Part shown: piece by piece, positions 7,441 to 16,210 of the stretch
Layout: every line of letters starts with the position of its first letter
Numbering within the stretch: position 1 is the stretch's first letter
NCBI GenBank assembly: GCA_002353205.1
Contig: DEJE01000041.1
Location: 18,140 to 57,899 of the forward strand
From: Prevotella sp. UBA2756
GTDB lineage: Bacteria > Bacteroidota > Bacteroidia > Bacteroidales > Bacteroidaceae
Length of the DNA: 39,760 bases
Reading direction: 5' to 3'
The notes under the pieces: model-generated
The model's input: only the letters and a program-made list of their open reading frames with translations
Told to the model about the DNA's origin: nothing
Database searches by the model: none
Position numbers and translations under genes: made by a program

Positions 7441-8870
7441 TATCTCCTACTTAAATACCTTATCGCATCATCGAGGATCTTCGCATGCGCGATCTTCATC
7501 ACGGCCAGATAGAGGATGCCGGCCATCGCTATGCGCGCGGCAAGCAGCAGCCAGAGATTTGATATACGGCACGTGGCATAGTGCGTGATGAGCATCGTGG
7601 CGGCCGCCGTCAGCGCAAAAGGCAGGATATCGGCCAGCAGCATGAGCAGCGAATAGCCCGTCAGGCGCCACACGAAGGCGTGCCACACCAACAGCCACAC
7701 GATGTTGAGCACCGTGAACGCCACCACCATCGGCTGCACGCCCCACGACGTCAGCGACAGCATCAGCGCTATCTCGCACAGTCCGAGCGCCAGCGTGCAC
7801 CACATATAGATGTCCGACCGACCCTTGCTGATGATGAGATTCGACATCAGCGTGCACAACGGCGTGAACGCTCCGCACAGACAGAGAATCTGCAGGTAGC
7901 CCGCGCTGATGAGCCAGCGGTCGGTGATGGCCAGCACGATGAACTCCTTGGCCACGAGCGAGAAGCCGAAAAGGAGCGGAAACGACACGAAAGCCGTGAA
8001 GCGCACCAGCTTACGCAGGGCGCGCAACTGCCGCTCGCGGTCGTCGTTCAGGTCGACGAAGACAGGCTGCGCCACCGTCTGCACCATGCCTTGCAGCGTG
8101 TAGCTCGCTTTGTAGTTCCACTGGTAAGCCTGGTTGTAGTGCCCGGTCTGATGGGCCGAATAGTAGCGCCCGAGGATGATGTTCAGTATATTGTTGTTCA
8201 CCTGCGTGAGGATCGCCGATGCCATGATCTTGCAGCTGAAGCGGAACATGCGCCTCACCGGACCGCTGTCCCAGCTCAGCGTGGGCCGCCACGGCGAGTA
8301 GTGCCACAGCATCAGCGTGTTGGTCAGTATGTAGACGATGGTCTGCGTGGCGATGGCCCAGTAGGCGAAGCCCTGCCAAGCCATGACGATGCCCACGACG
8401 TTCGACACCACGATGGCCGTCATCCCGCTCTTCGCCTGCTGCTTGGTGCGCAGGTTCTTGAAAAGCCAGGCCGACTGCGCCAGACCGAAACTCGAGACGA
8501 CGAAGCCCAGGAAGGCATAGCGGCACAGCGCCACCAGCTCGGGCCGGTGGTAGTAGTCGGCAATGAGGGGCGCGCAGAAGAAGAGCACGGCATAGATACA
8601 CACCGACACGACGATGTTGAACCAGAAGACGCTGTTGTAGTCGTTGGCCGTAGGGTGCTCCAGATTGGTGAGCGCCGTCTTGAAACCGCTGCTCTGCAAC
8701 TCGGTGGCCACGACCGAAAAGATGGTGATCATCGCCACCAGACCGAAGTCGCCGGGCGACAGCAGTCGTCCCAGTATGATCCCGGTGAGCAGGCCGATGA
8801 GCTGTTGCACGCCGTTGTTCATGCCGCCCCAGAAGAGTCCGCGGGCTGTCTTCTCTTTCAGTGATTCCAT
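7440..8870 (-). CDS. Polysaccharide flippase, Wzx/WzxC-like (MOP superfamily)
   Basis: 476 residues, with hydrophobic segments along nearly the whole length, as expected for 12-14 helices. The start is typical of the family: KTARGLFWGGMNNGVQQ, followed by GIILGRLLSPGDFGLVAMITIF. It should turn lipid-linked oligosaccharide to the outer side of the inner membrane for O-antigen, capsule or exopolysaccharide assembly. ATG at 8870 follows a consensus promoter. It is divergent from the GT4-GT2 pair, and the two units share a 196-bp control region, which suggests they serve the same polymer. No polymerase gene is seen in the window. Confidence 0.9.
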   Translation of the reverse strand: MESLKEKTARGLFWGGMNNGVQQLIGLLTGIILGRLLSPGDFGLVAMITIFSVVATELQSSGFKTALTNLEHPTANDYNSVFWFNIVVSVCIYAVLFFCAPLIADYYHRPELVALCRYAFLGFVVSSFGLAQSAWLFKNLRTKQQAKSGMTAIVVSNVVGIVMAWQGFAYWAIATQTIVYILTNTLMLWHYSPWRPTLSWDSGPVRRMFRFSCKIMASAILTQVNNNILNIILGRYYSAHQTGHYNQAYQWNYKASYTLQGMVQTVAQPVFVDLNDDRERQLRALRKLVRFTAFVSFPLLFGFSLVAKEFIVLAITDRWLISAGYLQILCLCGAFTPLCTLMSNLIISKGRSDIYMWCTLALGLCEIALMLSLTSWGVQPMVVAFTVLNIVWLLVWHAFVWRLTGYSLLMLLADILPFALTAAATMLITHYATCRISNLWLLLAARIAMAGILYLAVMKIAHAKILDDAIRYLSRR

Positions 8871-8883
8871 CGTTAGATGTGTG

Positions 8884-8915
8884 CAAAATTAGTGTTTTGC
8901 GTTCGATAAAACAAA
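8884..8915 (-). promoter_or_regulatory. Consensus Bacteroidetes promoter for the flippase gene
   Basis: On the minus strand TTTG (8912-8915), 20 bp, then TAATTTTG (8884-8891), 13 bases before the start codon. Confidence 0.8.
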
Positions 8916-8931
8916 AAAAAGGGGATAATTA

Positions 8932-8963
8932 TTGAGTAGTTCACCGAAAAAGCAGTAATTTTG
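8932..8963 (+). promoter_or_regulatory. Bacteroidetes promoter for the GT4-GT2 operon
   Basis: TTG (8932-8934), 21 bp, TAATTTTG (8956-8963). It gives a leader of about 100 nt before the start codon at 9067. It is back to back with the flippase promoter. Confidence 0.7.
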
Positions 8964-9066
8964 TGCAGAAGTTCGCGGTGCCGGATTCGTCGGATGCCGT
9001 ACATATATATAAGGTACGCGTAGGAACGCTGCGCGAGCAAACCTAAAAAACAAGAATTGTAGACCC

Positions 9067-10341
9067 ATGCGAATACTGATAGTGAACACAAGCGAGAAGA
9101 CGGGAGGCGCCGCCGTGGCTGCCAACCGCCTCATGGACGCGCTCAACAACAATGGCGAGAAGGCACGCATGCTGGTACGCGACAAGCAGACCGACAGCAT
9201 CACCGTCATCGGTCTGCCCCAGGGCTGGCGCCAGCAGTGGCATTTCCTGTGGGAACGGCTGTGCATCTTCGTGCGCATGGGCTTCTCGCGAAAGCACCTC
9301 TTCGAGGTCGACATCGCCAACGCCGGCACCGACATCACGCGGACGAAGGAATTCCGCGAGGCCGACGTGGTGCATCTACACTGGATCAACCAGGGCATGC
9401 TATCGCTGAAGGGCATACGACGCATCATGGAGAGCGGGAAACCCGTCGTCTGGACCATGCACGACCTGTGGCCGGCCACCGCCATCTGCCACTATGCGCG
9501 CGGCTGCCGGCGCTACACCGACCACTGCGACCACTGTCCGCTGCTGCCGCGAGGGGGCTCTCGCCACGACCTGTCGGCTGCCGTCTGGCGGCGCAAGGCG
9601 TCGATGCTCCGCTCGGGCAACATCTTCTTCGTGGCCTGCAGCCGCTGGCTCGAGGGCGAAGCGAAGAAGAGCGCACTGCTCAAGGGGCACATCATCACCA
9701 GCATTCCCAACGCCATCGACACCCGCCTCTTCAGACCCATCGACCGCAAAGAGGCCCGCCGCAAGGCCGGTCTGCCCGAGCAGGGCCGCATCATTCTCTT
9801 CGTCTCGCAGCGCGTCACCGACGAGCGCAAGGGCATCGCCTACCTCATCGAGGCCGTAGACAGGCTCGTGGAGCAGCATCCCGAGCTGAAGGCCGACACC
9901 CACATCGCCATCCTCGGCGGACATGCCGAGGAGGTGGCCGACAAGCTCGCCCTACCCGTCCACGCACTGGGCTACGTGAGCGACGAACCGACCATCGTCG
10001 CCGTCTACAACGCCGCCGACGTCTTCGTCACGCCCTCGCTCGAAGACAACCTTCCCAACACCATCATGGAGGCCATGGCATGCGGAGTGCCATGCGTGGG
10101 ATTCCGCGTGGGCGGCATCCCCGAGATGATCGACCACCAGAAAAACGGCTACGTGGCCGAGCTGCGCAACAGCGACGACCTCGCTGCCGGACTGGCCTAC
10201 GTGCTCACCGAGGCCGACGGCGACGAGCTGAAGCACCGCGCCCTGCGCAAGGTGGTGCAGAACTATTCGCAGACGAGCGTCGCCCTGCGCTATGTGGAGG
10301 TGTACCAGCACGCCGCAGCACAAAAGAATCTCAACATCTGA
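9067..10341 (+). CDS. Glycosyltransferase family 4 (GT-B fold)
   Basis: 424 residues, soluble. The N-terminal acceptor domain shows TGGAAVAANRLMDAL (about 12-26) and DVVHLHWINQG (about 98-108). The C-terminal donor domain has ILFVSQR, GYVSDEP, and the family signature PSLEDNLPNTIMEAMACG near 322-339, with acidic pair ED and Glu at the nucleotide-sugar site. A Cys-rich segment (CHYARGCRR, DHCDHCP, about 142-160) is seen in some surface-polysaccharide GT4 enzymes and may bind metal. It likely works in the cytoplasm on the lipid-linked precursor moved by the flippase next door. The GT2 gene follows after 3 bases. Confidence 0.92.
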   Translation: MRILIVNTSEKTGGAAVAANRLMDALNNNGEKARMLVRDKQTDSITVIGLPQGWRQQWHFLWERLCIFVRMGFSRKHLFEVDIANAGTDITRTKEFREADVVHLHWINQGMLSLKGIRRIMESGKPVVWTMHDLWPATAICHYARGCRRYTDHCDHCPLLPRGGSRHDLSAAVWRRKASMLRSGNIFFVACSRWLEGEAKKSALLKGHIITSIPNAIDTRLFRPIDRKEARRKAGLPEQGRIILFVSQRVTDERKGIAYLIEAVDRLVEQHPELKADTHIAILGGHAEEVADKLALPVHALGYVSDEPTIVAVYNAADVFVTPSLEDNLPNTIMEAMACGVPCVGFRVGGIPEMIDHQKNGYVAELRNSDDLAAGLAYVLTEADGDELKHRALRKVVQNYSQTSVALRYVEVYQHAAAQKNLNI

Positions 10342-10344
10342 ACA

Positions 10345-11118
10345 ATGATACGCATCACCGTTGTCACCATCACCTACAACGCCGCCGACGTCATCGGGCG
10401 TACGCTGCAGAGCGTCCTCGCACAGGACTACCGCGACGTGGAGCACATCATCGTCGACGGAGCATCCTCCGACCAGACGCTCACCATAGCCTTCGACTAC
10501 AAACAGCGGTCGGACCAGCAGCACTGCGGCCACACGGTCAGCATCGTCTCCGAGCCCGACAGCGGCATCTACGACGCCATGAACAAAGGTCTGAAGCTGG
10601 CCACGGGGCACTATGTCGTCTTCATGAACGCCGGCGACACCTTCAGCAAGGCCACGACGCTCTCGGCCGTGGCGGCCAGTGCCGACAGCGAACCCATGCC
10701 GGCCGTCGTATATGGCGACACCGACGTGGTCGGCAACGACGGAGAGTTCCTCTACCGCCGACGTCTGTCGCCCCCCGAGCACCTCTCGTGGCGCTCCTTC
10801 CGACAGGGGATGCTCGTCTGCCACCAAGCGTTCTACGCCCGCACCGACCTGGCCAAGGCCGCACCCTACGACCTTCGCTACCGCTTCTCGGCCGATGTGG
10901 ACTGGTGCATCCGCGTGATGAAGGAGGCCGAACGCCGACAGCTGCCGCTCGTCAACCTGCACCAGACCGCCGCCTGCTACCTCGAAGAGGGGCAGACCAC
11001 GCGCAACCACCGCGCTTCGCTCCGCGAGCGCTTCGACGTGATGCGCCGCCACTACGGCCTCGTCACCACTCTCTGCATGCACGCATGGTTCGCCATTCGC
11101 CAGTGCATCAGGAAATGA
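10345..11118 (+). CDS. Glycosyltransferase family 2 (GT-A fold)
   Basis: 257 residues. Clear GT2 start ITVVTITYNAADVIGRTLQS (about 3-22), IIVDGASSDQT, and SEPDSGIYDAMNKGLKLATG followed by FMNAGD, the pattern of the WcaA/capsular GT2 group. No membrane helix, so it acts at the inner face of the membrane. It starts three bases after the GT4 stop, so translation is probably coupled. The sugar is not predictable. Confidence 0.92.
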   Translation: MIRITVVTITYNAADVIGRTLQSVLAQDYRDVEHIIVDGASSDQTLTIAFDYKQRSDQQHCGHTVSIVSEPDSGIYDAMNKGLKLATGHYVVFMNAGDTFSKATTLSAVAASADSEPMPAVVYGDTDVVGNDGEFLYRRRLSPPEHLSWRSFRQGMLVCHQAFYARTDLAKAAPYDLRYRFSADVDWCIRVMKEAERRQLPLVNLHQTAACYLEEGQTTRNHRASLRERFDVMRRHYGLVTTLCMHAWFAIRQCIRK

Positions 11119-11142
11119 GGCCCCCCTCCACATTTTTCTACA

Positions 11143-11238
11143 TCACACAGAAAGCACAGAAATCACAGAAAAACTTTTGTTCGCACATCATTATCGGCAG
11201 CACAAAAAGAATCTGTGATTTCTGTGATTTCTGTGTGA
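11143..11238. repeat. Long inverted repeat (27-bp arms, 26 of 27 paired)
   Basis: Left arm 11143-11169 and right arm 11212-11238 differ by one base, with a 42-base loop. The arms are themselves built of a roughly 9-base unit close to TCACAGAAA. It lies between the convergent GT2 and LRR genes, so it could end transcription from both sides, or be a small mobile or REP-like element. Confidence 0.75.
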
Positions 11239-11243
11239 GATTT

Positions 11244-11375
11244 CCCCCGAGGGGGAGAGAGAAAGCCTCCAAATAATGACCCCCCTCCGGCTCCCCCGAG
11301 GGGGAGAGAGAAAGCCTCCCCTCGGGGAGGTTGGGAGGGGGTCCCCCGTTCTGGCGGGGAGGCAGGGAGGGGGTC
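11244..11375. repeat. GC-rich direct repeats and palindromes before the LRR gene stop
   Basis: A 27-bp unit starting CCCCCGAGGGGG occurs identically at 11244-11270 and 11293-11319. A 21-bp unit starting CGGGGAGG occurs at 11323-11343 and 11355-11375 with two differences. A palindrome CCTCCCCTCGGGGAGG is at 11315-11330. The last copy runs into the stop codon of the LRR gene. Several G3-G5 runs on the plus strand could fold as a quadruplex. Confidence 0.75.
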
Positions 11376-14300
11376 TAGTACACCACCTTCTTCCCCCCTC
11401 GTATATAGATATGTCCCTTCTGCGGAGCCATCACACGGCGCCCGTCAAGCGAATACCACTCGCGCGCTTGATCATTGATCATTTCTCCATTATCATTTAG
11501 AGGCGAGGCCTCGCCGAGTCCCGTCACGATGTCGAGGTCCTCCGGCTCACCGTCTTCGCCGTAGTAGTAATACCAGTCTTCATTTTCATACTTAGCAGCC
11601 ACCCATCCCCTGTCATAGACGATGTCCGCCTGCGCCGTTGTCATGAAGTTCCGTTCAGAGTCGCTGTCCTTGTTAACCACATAGAGAACGCCATTGGTTT
11701 CAGGCAGGCTGTTCACTAAGAGGTCCATGCCCTCGCGGCGAATGCGGTTTTCATAGCAAGAAAGATACGTCAGCGCAATGTTCTTCGACACATCGAGCGT
11801 GGTCAGCTGGTTAGAAGAGCAAGAAAGCGCCGTCAGCGCAGTGTTCTTCGACACATCGAGCGCGGTCAGCTGGTTATTATAGCAATATAGCCCCGTCAGC
11901 GCGGTGTTGTTCGACACGTCGAGCGTGGTCAGCTGGTTGTTTTCACAATTAAGGTACGTCAGCGCCGTGTTCTTCGAAACATCGAGAGCTGTTAGCTGGT
12001 TCTTGTAGCAATCAAGCCCCTTCAGCGCGGTGTTCTTCGACATGTCAAGCGCGGTCAGCTGGTTACATTCGCAAGAAAGCGCCTTCAGCGCAGTGTTCTC
12101 CGACACATCGAGCGCGGTCAGCTGGTTATTGTAGCAATAAAGATCCGTCAGCGCGGTGTTCTTCGACACGTCAAGCGCGGTCAGCTGGTTAGAAGAGCAC
12201 CTAAGCTCCGTCAGCGCGGTGTTCTTCGACACGTCGAGCGCGGTCAGCTGGTTAGAAGAGCATTTAAGGTACGTCAGCGCGGTGTTCTTCGACACATCGA
12301 GCGCGGTCAGCTGGCTAAAATAACAAGAAAGTGTCGTCAGCGCAGTGTTTTCCGACACATCGAGCACGGTCAGGGCGTTGTGATGGCAGAAGAGTTCCTG
12401 CAGCGCGGTGAAGTACTCCACTCCTTCAAGGCTTTCTATTCCCTTATTCCCAACGTTGATCGTGGTGACGGCATCCTGCTCTGCAGGGCTGAGCGATCCG
12501 TCGTGGTTGGTGTCGAGGTTCTCGCTGACGTATGTGCGGAAGGCAGCATCGGGGAAGAAGTCCTCGTTGATGGGAATGCTCGTGGGCGCAAGCACCGTGT
12601 ATCTGCCGCCCTGCTCGCGGTACACATCCCAACGCTTCTTGTTGGCGGTTGCCAGCTGTGCGTTCGAAGGGTTGCTGTTGCCCTCGGTGACACCCGTCTT
12701 CACCAGACTCCTCACGATCAGCTTCCCTTTTTCCTCCCCGCTACTGTATGGCAGATTGTCGATGAGTGCCTGCATGTTGTCGCCTGCGATGCTGTTCTGG
12801 TTGCAGTGCACTTCTTTCAGGTCGTCGTTGTAGTAAAGGTCGAGGCTGGTGAGCTGGTTTTTCTCGCAATGCAGGGTCTGCAGGGCATAGAAGTATTCGA
12901 TGCCCGTCAGGTCGGCGATGCTTCGGTTGCTGACGTCGATGACGGTCTTGTTCAACGCCTCGTCCTCGCTGAGCTGTCCGTCGTGGTCGGTGTCGCAGTT
13001 GCTGCTGACATACCCGCGGAAGGCGTCGTCGGGGAAGTAAGTCTCGTTGATGGCGATGGGCAGCTGGCCGATGTATGGATATTCCCAATATTCATCATCT
13101 GTCATCTCCACCTTCCATCCCTTCTGCCTGGCCACGAAGGCCTGAGCAGCCGTACAGGAATTGTCATAGGAGTCGTCGTAACCTTTAACGTTGAAATATC
13201 CATTCACTGCCGTTGGCAAGCTGGCCACGAGCCTGTCCATGGCTCCGCCTGAAATCCGGTTGTGGTAGCATTTCAGACGAGACAGTGAAGCGCAGCCGCT
13301 GACGTTGAGACTGGTGAGACCATTTTCATAGCAGTAGATTTCTTCCACATTCGTGCCGCTGACCGATAGCGAAGTCAGACCGTTATAACTGCAGTCCAAA
13401 AATTTCAGGTAGAAGTTGTAGCTCACGTCGAGTGACGTCAGCTGATTCAACCAACAGTTTAATTTCTCCAGCTTCCTGTTCGCGGTTCTCACGTCGAGCT
13501 GTGTCAGCTCATTTTCGCCACAATCAAGCTCCGTCAGCTCCGTATTGTTCTTCACGTTCAGCTCGGACAGATAGTTTCCTTCACAATCCAAAACCTGCAG
13601 ATTCCTGTTCTTGGTCACGTCGAGCTGTGTCAGCTTGTTAAACCCACAGTCAAGAGAAGTCAGCGCCGTGTTATGGCTGACGTCGAGTGTTGACAGGGAA
13701 TTATAGCCGCAACCCAACTCTTGCAGCTCCAGATTGTTTGTCACGTCGAGCTGCGCCAGCTTATTACTGCTACAATAAAGATACCTTAGCTTCGTGTTCT
13801 TCGAGACATCAAGTTCCTGAAGATTGTTGTGTTTGCAAGTTAAATAAACCAGCTCCGTGAGGAACTCGACGCCTTTGAAGCTGGTGATTTCACGACCATC
13901 ACAATACACAAACTGCGCCCTTCTGAGCTCATCGCCGCTGAGGGTGCCGTCGCCGTCGCTGTCGAACTCCTCGCTGAGGTAGCTGCGGAAGTTCTCATCG
14001 GGGAAGTTCATGGCGTTGAGCTGAACGTCGGGGATCGCCTCCAGCTCGTAGATGCCGTTGTTGTCGCGGGTGAAGACATGCCAGTTGCGGCCGATGGCCA
14101 TCATCACCTGCGAGGCCGATGGGTAGCGGTTGCCCTCGCCGCTGGCGTTGTTATAGACCACGATCTCTGCGTTGCTCACCGTGGGCAGGTTGGCGAAGAG
14201 CCGGCCCATGCCGGAGTAGATATGGTTGTTCCAGCAGGTCACCTTCTGCAGCTCCGTGTTGTGAGAGAGGTTGAGCTCCTCGAGCTGGTTCTGCTGGGCG

Positions 14301-15649
14301 TAGAGGAATTTGAGCTTCGTGTTTTGAGAGAGGTCGAGCTCGGTGAGCTGGTTCTGTGCGCAGCGTATGATGGTGGCCTCGGTGAAGTATTCGATGCCCT
14401 GGAGCGAGGTGACGCCGAGGTTGGTGACGTCGATGTCGGTGGCGGCTTGCAGCTCGCTATCGCTGAGCGAGCCGTCGCGGTTGGTGTCGAACTTGTTCAC
14501 GTAGTTGCGGAACTTCTGGTCGGGGAAGTTATAACGGTTGATGATGACTTCTGTGGGCCGCAGTTCGGTGAGCGTGCTCCCGTCGGTGCTGTACACCTTC
14601 CAGTTCTTCTCGTTCCATGTCGCGATGTCGGCGTCGGTGCCCACGGTGTTGCCCTCGGTGCCGTCAGTGTTTCTGACGACCAGCTTACCTGTGGTGGGTG
14701 CTTCCGCCAGGATATTCAGTGTCGTCAACTGGTTGTTGTGGCAGTAGAGCTCTGTCAGTAACTTCGCGAAGCCGGACAACCCTATCGTGATCGCAGTCAG
14801 CTGGTTGTACTCGCAGTGGAGCACCTCCAGGTTTTTCAAGCCCGACAGCGACAACTGCGATGCCAGCTGGTTGTGGTCGCAGTAGAGTTCCTTGACGTTG
14901 GTGAAGTGCTTGATGCCCGTGAGGTCGGCAATGCCCATGCTGCTGACGTTGATGGTCTCCACGGCTTCGACCTCCGAGGTGCTGAGGATGCCGTCGTCGT
15001 TGCTGTCGTAGCGTCCTACGAAGCCGCGGAAGATGTCGTCGGGGAAGATCGTTGCGTTGATGCCCACGACAAGCAGGTTCAGGCCGGCATCCTGTACCGC
15101 CCAGCCTTTATTCGAGGCAGCGATGGCATTCGCCTCGGTGTAGGTGTTTCCCTCGTTGGCTTCGGGATTGGTGGTGACAAGTGTCAGCGTGCCGGTGCTC
15201 ACGGTGGGCAGGCTGTTGATGAAGTTGGTCATGTTCGTGCCCTTGATTTTGTTGCCATAGCACGAGATTTTTGTCAGCGCCGTGTTCTTCGTCACGCTGA
15301 GCTTCGTGAGCTGGTTGTTGTAGCAATCCAATCTTGTCAGCTTCGTGTTCTTCGTCAGGTCAACCGTTGTGAGCTGGTTGTTGGAGATGTTCAGAAGGGT
15401 GGCAGCCGTGAAGTGCTCAATGCCTTTCAGGTTGGCAATGCCCTTTCCCTGTACATTGATGAGTTTCTTCGCCGCCTCCGTGGTGCTGAGGGTGCCGTCG
15501 CCGTCGGTGTCGCAGTTGTCGATCACCCACTGGCGGAAGATGTCGTCGGGGAAGTTGGTGGCGTTGATGGCAACCTGCGCCCGCACGCTGGCGCCCGTTC
15601 CTGCCATCATGAGCAGGATGAATGCAATGAGTAGTTGTTTCGTTTTCAT
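11375..15649 (-). CDS. Large secreted protein with six EF-hand-like/LRR modules
   Basis: 1424 residues with a cleavable signal peptide (MKTKQLLIAFILLMMAG...). Six modules begin near residues 26, 196, 368, 541, 863 and 1023. Each opens with INxxxFPDxxFRxYV, then a calcium-loop-like DTDGDGTLSTTE type segment, a GIxxLxGIEYF hinge, and leucine-rich repeats of about 21 residues of the internalin-J-like type (LDVSKNTALTxLxCxxNQLT). The last array has ten LRRs (about 1095-1300). The C-terminal end reads YSLDGRRV then IYIRGGKKVVY, the Prevotella-type end tail often linked with export to the surface. It is likely surface-exposed or secreted and may bind protein or glycan; the ligand is unknown. Calcium binding is inferred from the loop only. 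The promoter is at 15742-15749. Confidence 0.9.
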   Translation of the reverse strand: MKTKQLLIAFILLMMAGTGASVRAQVAINATNFPDDIFRQWVIDNCDTDGDGTLSTTEAAKKLINVQGKGIANLKGIEHFTAATLLNISNNQLTTVDLTKNTKLTRLDCYNNQLTKLSVTKNTALTKISCYGNKIKGTNMTNFINSLPTVSTGTLTLVTTNPEANEGNTYTEANAIAASNKGWAVQDAGLNLLVVGINATIFPDDIFRGFVGRYDSNDDGILSTSEVEAVETINVSSMGIADLTGIKHFTNVKELYCDHNQLASQLSLSGLKNLEVLHCEYNQLTAITIGLSGFAKLLTELYCHNNQLTTLNILAEAPTTGKLVVRNTDGTEGNTVGTDADIATWNEKNWKVYSTDGSTLTELRPTEVIINRYNFPDQKFRNYVNKFDTNRDGSLSDSELQAATDIDVTNLGVTSLQGIEYFTEATIIRCAQNQLTELDLSQNTKLKFLYAQQNQLEELNLSHNTELQKVTCWNNHIYSGMGRLFANLPTVSNAEIVVYNNASGEGNRYPSASQVMMAIGRNWHVFTRDNNGIYELEAIPDVQLNAMNFPDENFRSYLSEEFDSDGDGTLSGDELRRAQFVYCDGREITSFKGVEFLTELVYLTCKHNNLQELDVSKNTKLRYLYCSSNKLAQLDVTNNLELQELGCGYNSLSTLDVSHNTALTSLDCGFNKLTQLDVTKNRNLQVLDCEGNYLSELNVKNNTELTELDCGENELTQLDVRTANRKLEKLNCWLNQLTSLDVSYNFYLKFLDCSYNGLTSLSVSGTNVEEIYCYENGLTSLNVSGCASLSRLKCYHNRISGGAMDRLVASLPTAVNGYFNVKGYDDSYDNSCTAAQAFVARQKGWKVEMTDDEYWEYPYIGQLPIAINETYFPDDAFRGYVSSNCDTDHDGQLSEDEALNKTVIDVSNRSIADLTGIEYFYALQTLHCEKNQLTSLDLYYNDDLKEVHCNQNSIAGDNMQALIDNLPYSSGEEKGKLIVRSLVKTGVTEGNSNPSNAQLATANKKRWDVYREQGGRYTVLAPTSIPINEDFFPDAAFRTYVSENLDTNHDGSLSPAEQDAVTTINVGNKGIESLEGVEYFTALQELFCHHNALTVLDVSENTALTTLSCYFSQLTALDVSKNTALTYLKCSSNQLTALDVSKNTALTELRCSSNQLTALDVSKNTALTDLYCYNNQLTALDVSENTALKALSCECNQLTALDMSKNTALKGLDCYKNQLTALDVSKNTALTYLNCENNQLTTLDVSNNTALTGLYCYNNQLTALDVSKNTALTALSCSSNQLTTLDVSKNIALTYLSCYENRIRREGMDLLVNSLPETNGVLYVVNKDSDSERNFMTTAQADIVYDRGWVAAKYENEDWYYYYGEDGEPEDLDIVTGLGEASPLNDNGEMINDQAREWYSLDGRRVMAPQKGHIYIRGGKKVVY
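11735..12364 (-). repeat. Ten tandem 63-bp coding repeats (21-residue LRRs)
   Basis: Ten units each coding one 21-residue LRR, very alike in DNA (the text GCGCGGTCAGCTGGTTA recurs on the plus strand). The strong DNA likeness, beyond what the protein pattern needs, points to recent copy gain or gene conversion. The unit is a multiple of three, so copy changes keep the frame. Confidence 0.9.
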
Positions 15650-15741
15650 ATCCGTAGTGTTGTTAATGTGATAATAATTCGGTTTTTGTGCAGACCGACC
15701 GCCAAAAACAGGTTGTTTTCATTAGTTTTCTGCTTTCGGTG

Positions 15742-15749
15742 CAAATATA
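15742..15749 (-). promoter_or_regulatory. Bacteroidetes -7 box for the large LRR gene
   Basis: TATATTTG on the minus strand, about 92 bases before the start codon at 15649. No clear -33 TTTG. The long leader holds no recognised riboswitch. Confidence 0.6.
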
Positions 15750-15874
15750 CAAAATATTTTATTAACTTGTGTCACCCTCCCCTTAAAGATTGTTAAGAAT
15801 TGAAAGAATCATGGTTAAAGTTTGCCCGACCGCCGTTTTTGCGCTGCCGCGAGGTCTCACATGCGTCGCCACCT

Positions 15875-15984
15875 CAATTGAATTGCGCAGCAAAACAATT
15901 GAATTTGCCGAGCAAAACAATTTAAATTGCGCAGCAAAATAATTTAAATTGCAGCGCAAAACAAATTGAATTGCGCTGCAACAA
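15875..15984. repeat. Five-copy AT-rich tandem repeat, 21-23 bp unit
   Basis: Copies at 15875-15895, 15896-15917, 15918-15939, 15940-15961 and 15962-15984, consensus near CAATTKAATTGCGCAGCAAAA. Units contain small palindromes (CAATTG, AATTTAAATT) and GCGCAGC or its near-complement GCTGC. It lies in the 561-bp non-coding stretch between the divergent LRR and esterase genes; no gene is seen in that stretch. Confidence 0.85.
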
Positions 15985-16075
15985 ATATGCTATTGCACGG
16001 CGAAAGCGCTCTCCTTCCGACAAAAACTTCACGCTCGGGCAAAAAAAAAAGAACGGTTTGCTTTTCACTTACTTA

Positions 16076-16184
16076 GTTTTTTCGTATCTTTGCGGCGAAA
16101 GCCGCGAAGATACTTGAACTCGGCATAAAAAACAAATGAATTTGTTTTGTTCTGCACTCGATTGATTCGTATCATTGCGGCAAA
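16076..16184 (+). promoter_or_regulatory. Duplicated promoter region of the esterase operon
   Basis: Two look-alike boxes: TTCGTATCTTTGCGGCGAAAG with TATCTTTG at 16085-16092, and TTCGTATCATTGCGGCAAAG with TATCATTG at 16170-16177. The second has TTTG (16146-16149) 20 bp upstream, inside the right arm of an 8-bp inverted repeat AAAACAAA/TTTGTTTT. The first has the better -7 box but TTTG is 24 bp away. The start codon is at 16211. Confidence 0.6.
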
Positions 16185-16210
16185 GTAATAACATAACAAC
16201 AGATACAACC

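Noticed and set aside
9237..11276. Long open frame of 679 codons over the GT4 and GT2 genes
   Set aside because: It spans two genes with clear glycosyltransferase motifs, is Arg/His/Pro-rich, and has no recognisable domain; a shadow frame of GC-rich coding DNA.
11735..12364. Possible CRISPR array
   Set aside because: The 63-bp units are contiguous, in frame, and code LRRs; there are no unique spacers or cas genes.
15650..15741. Possible riboswitch in the long leader of the LRR gene
   Set aside because: No known aptamer core could be recognised by eye; only a leader of about 90 nt is seen.
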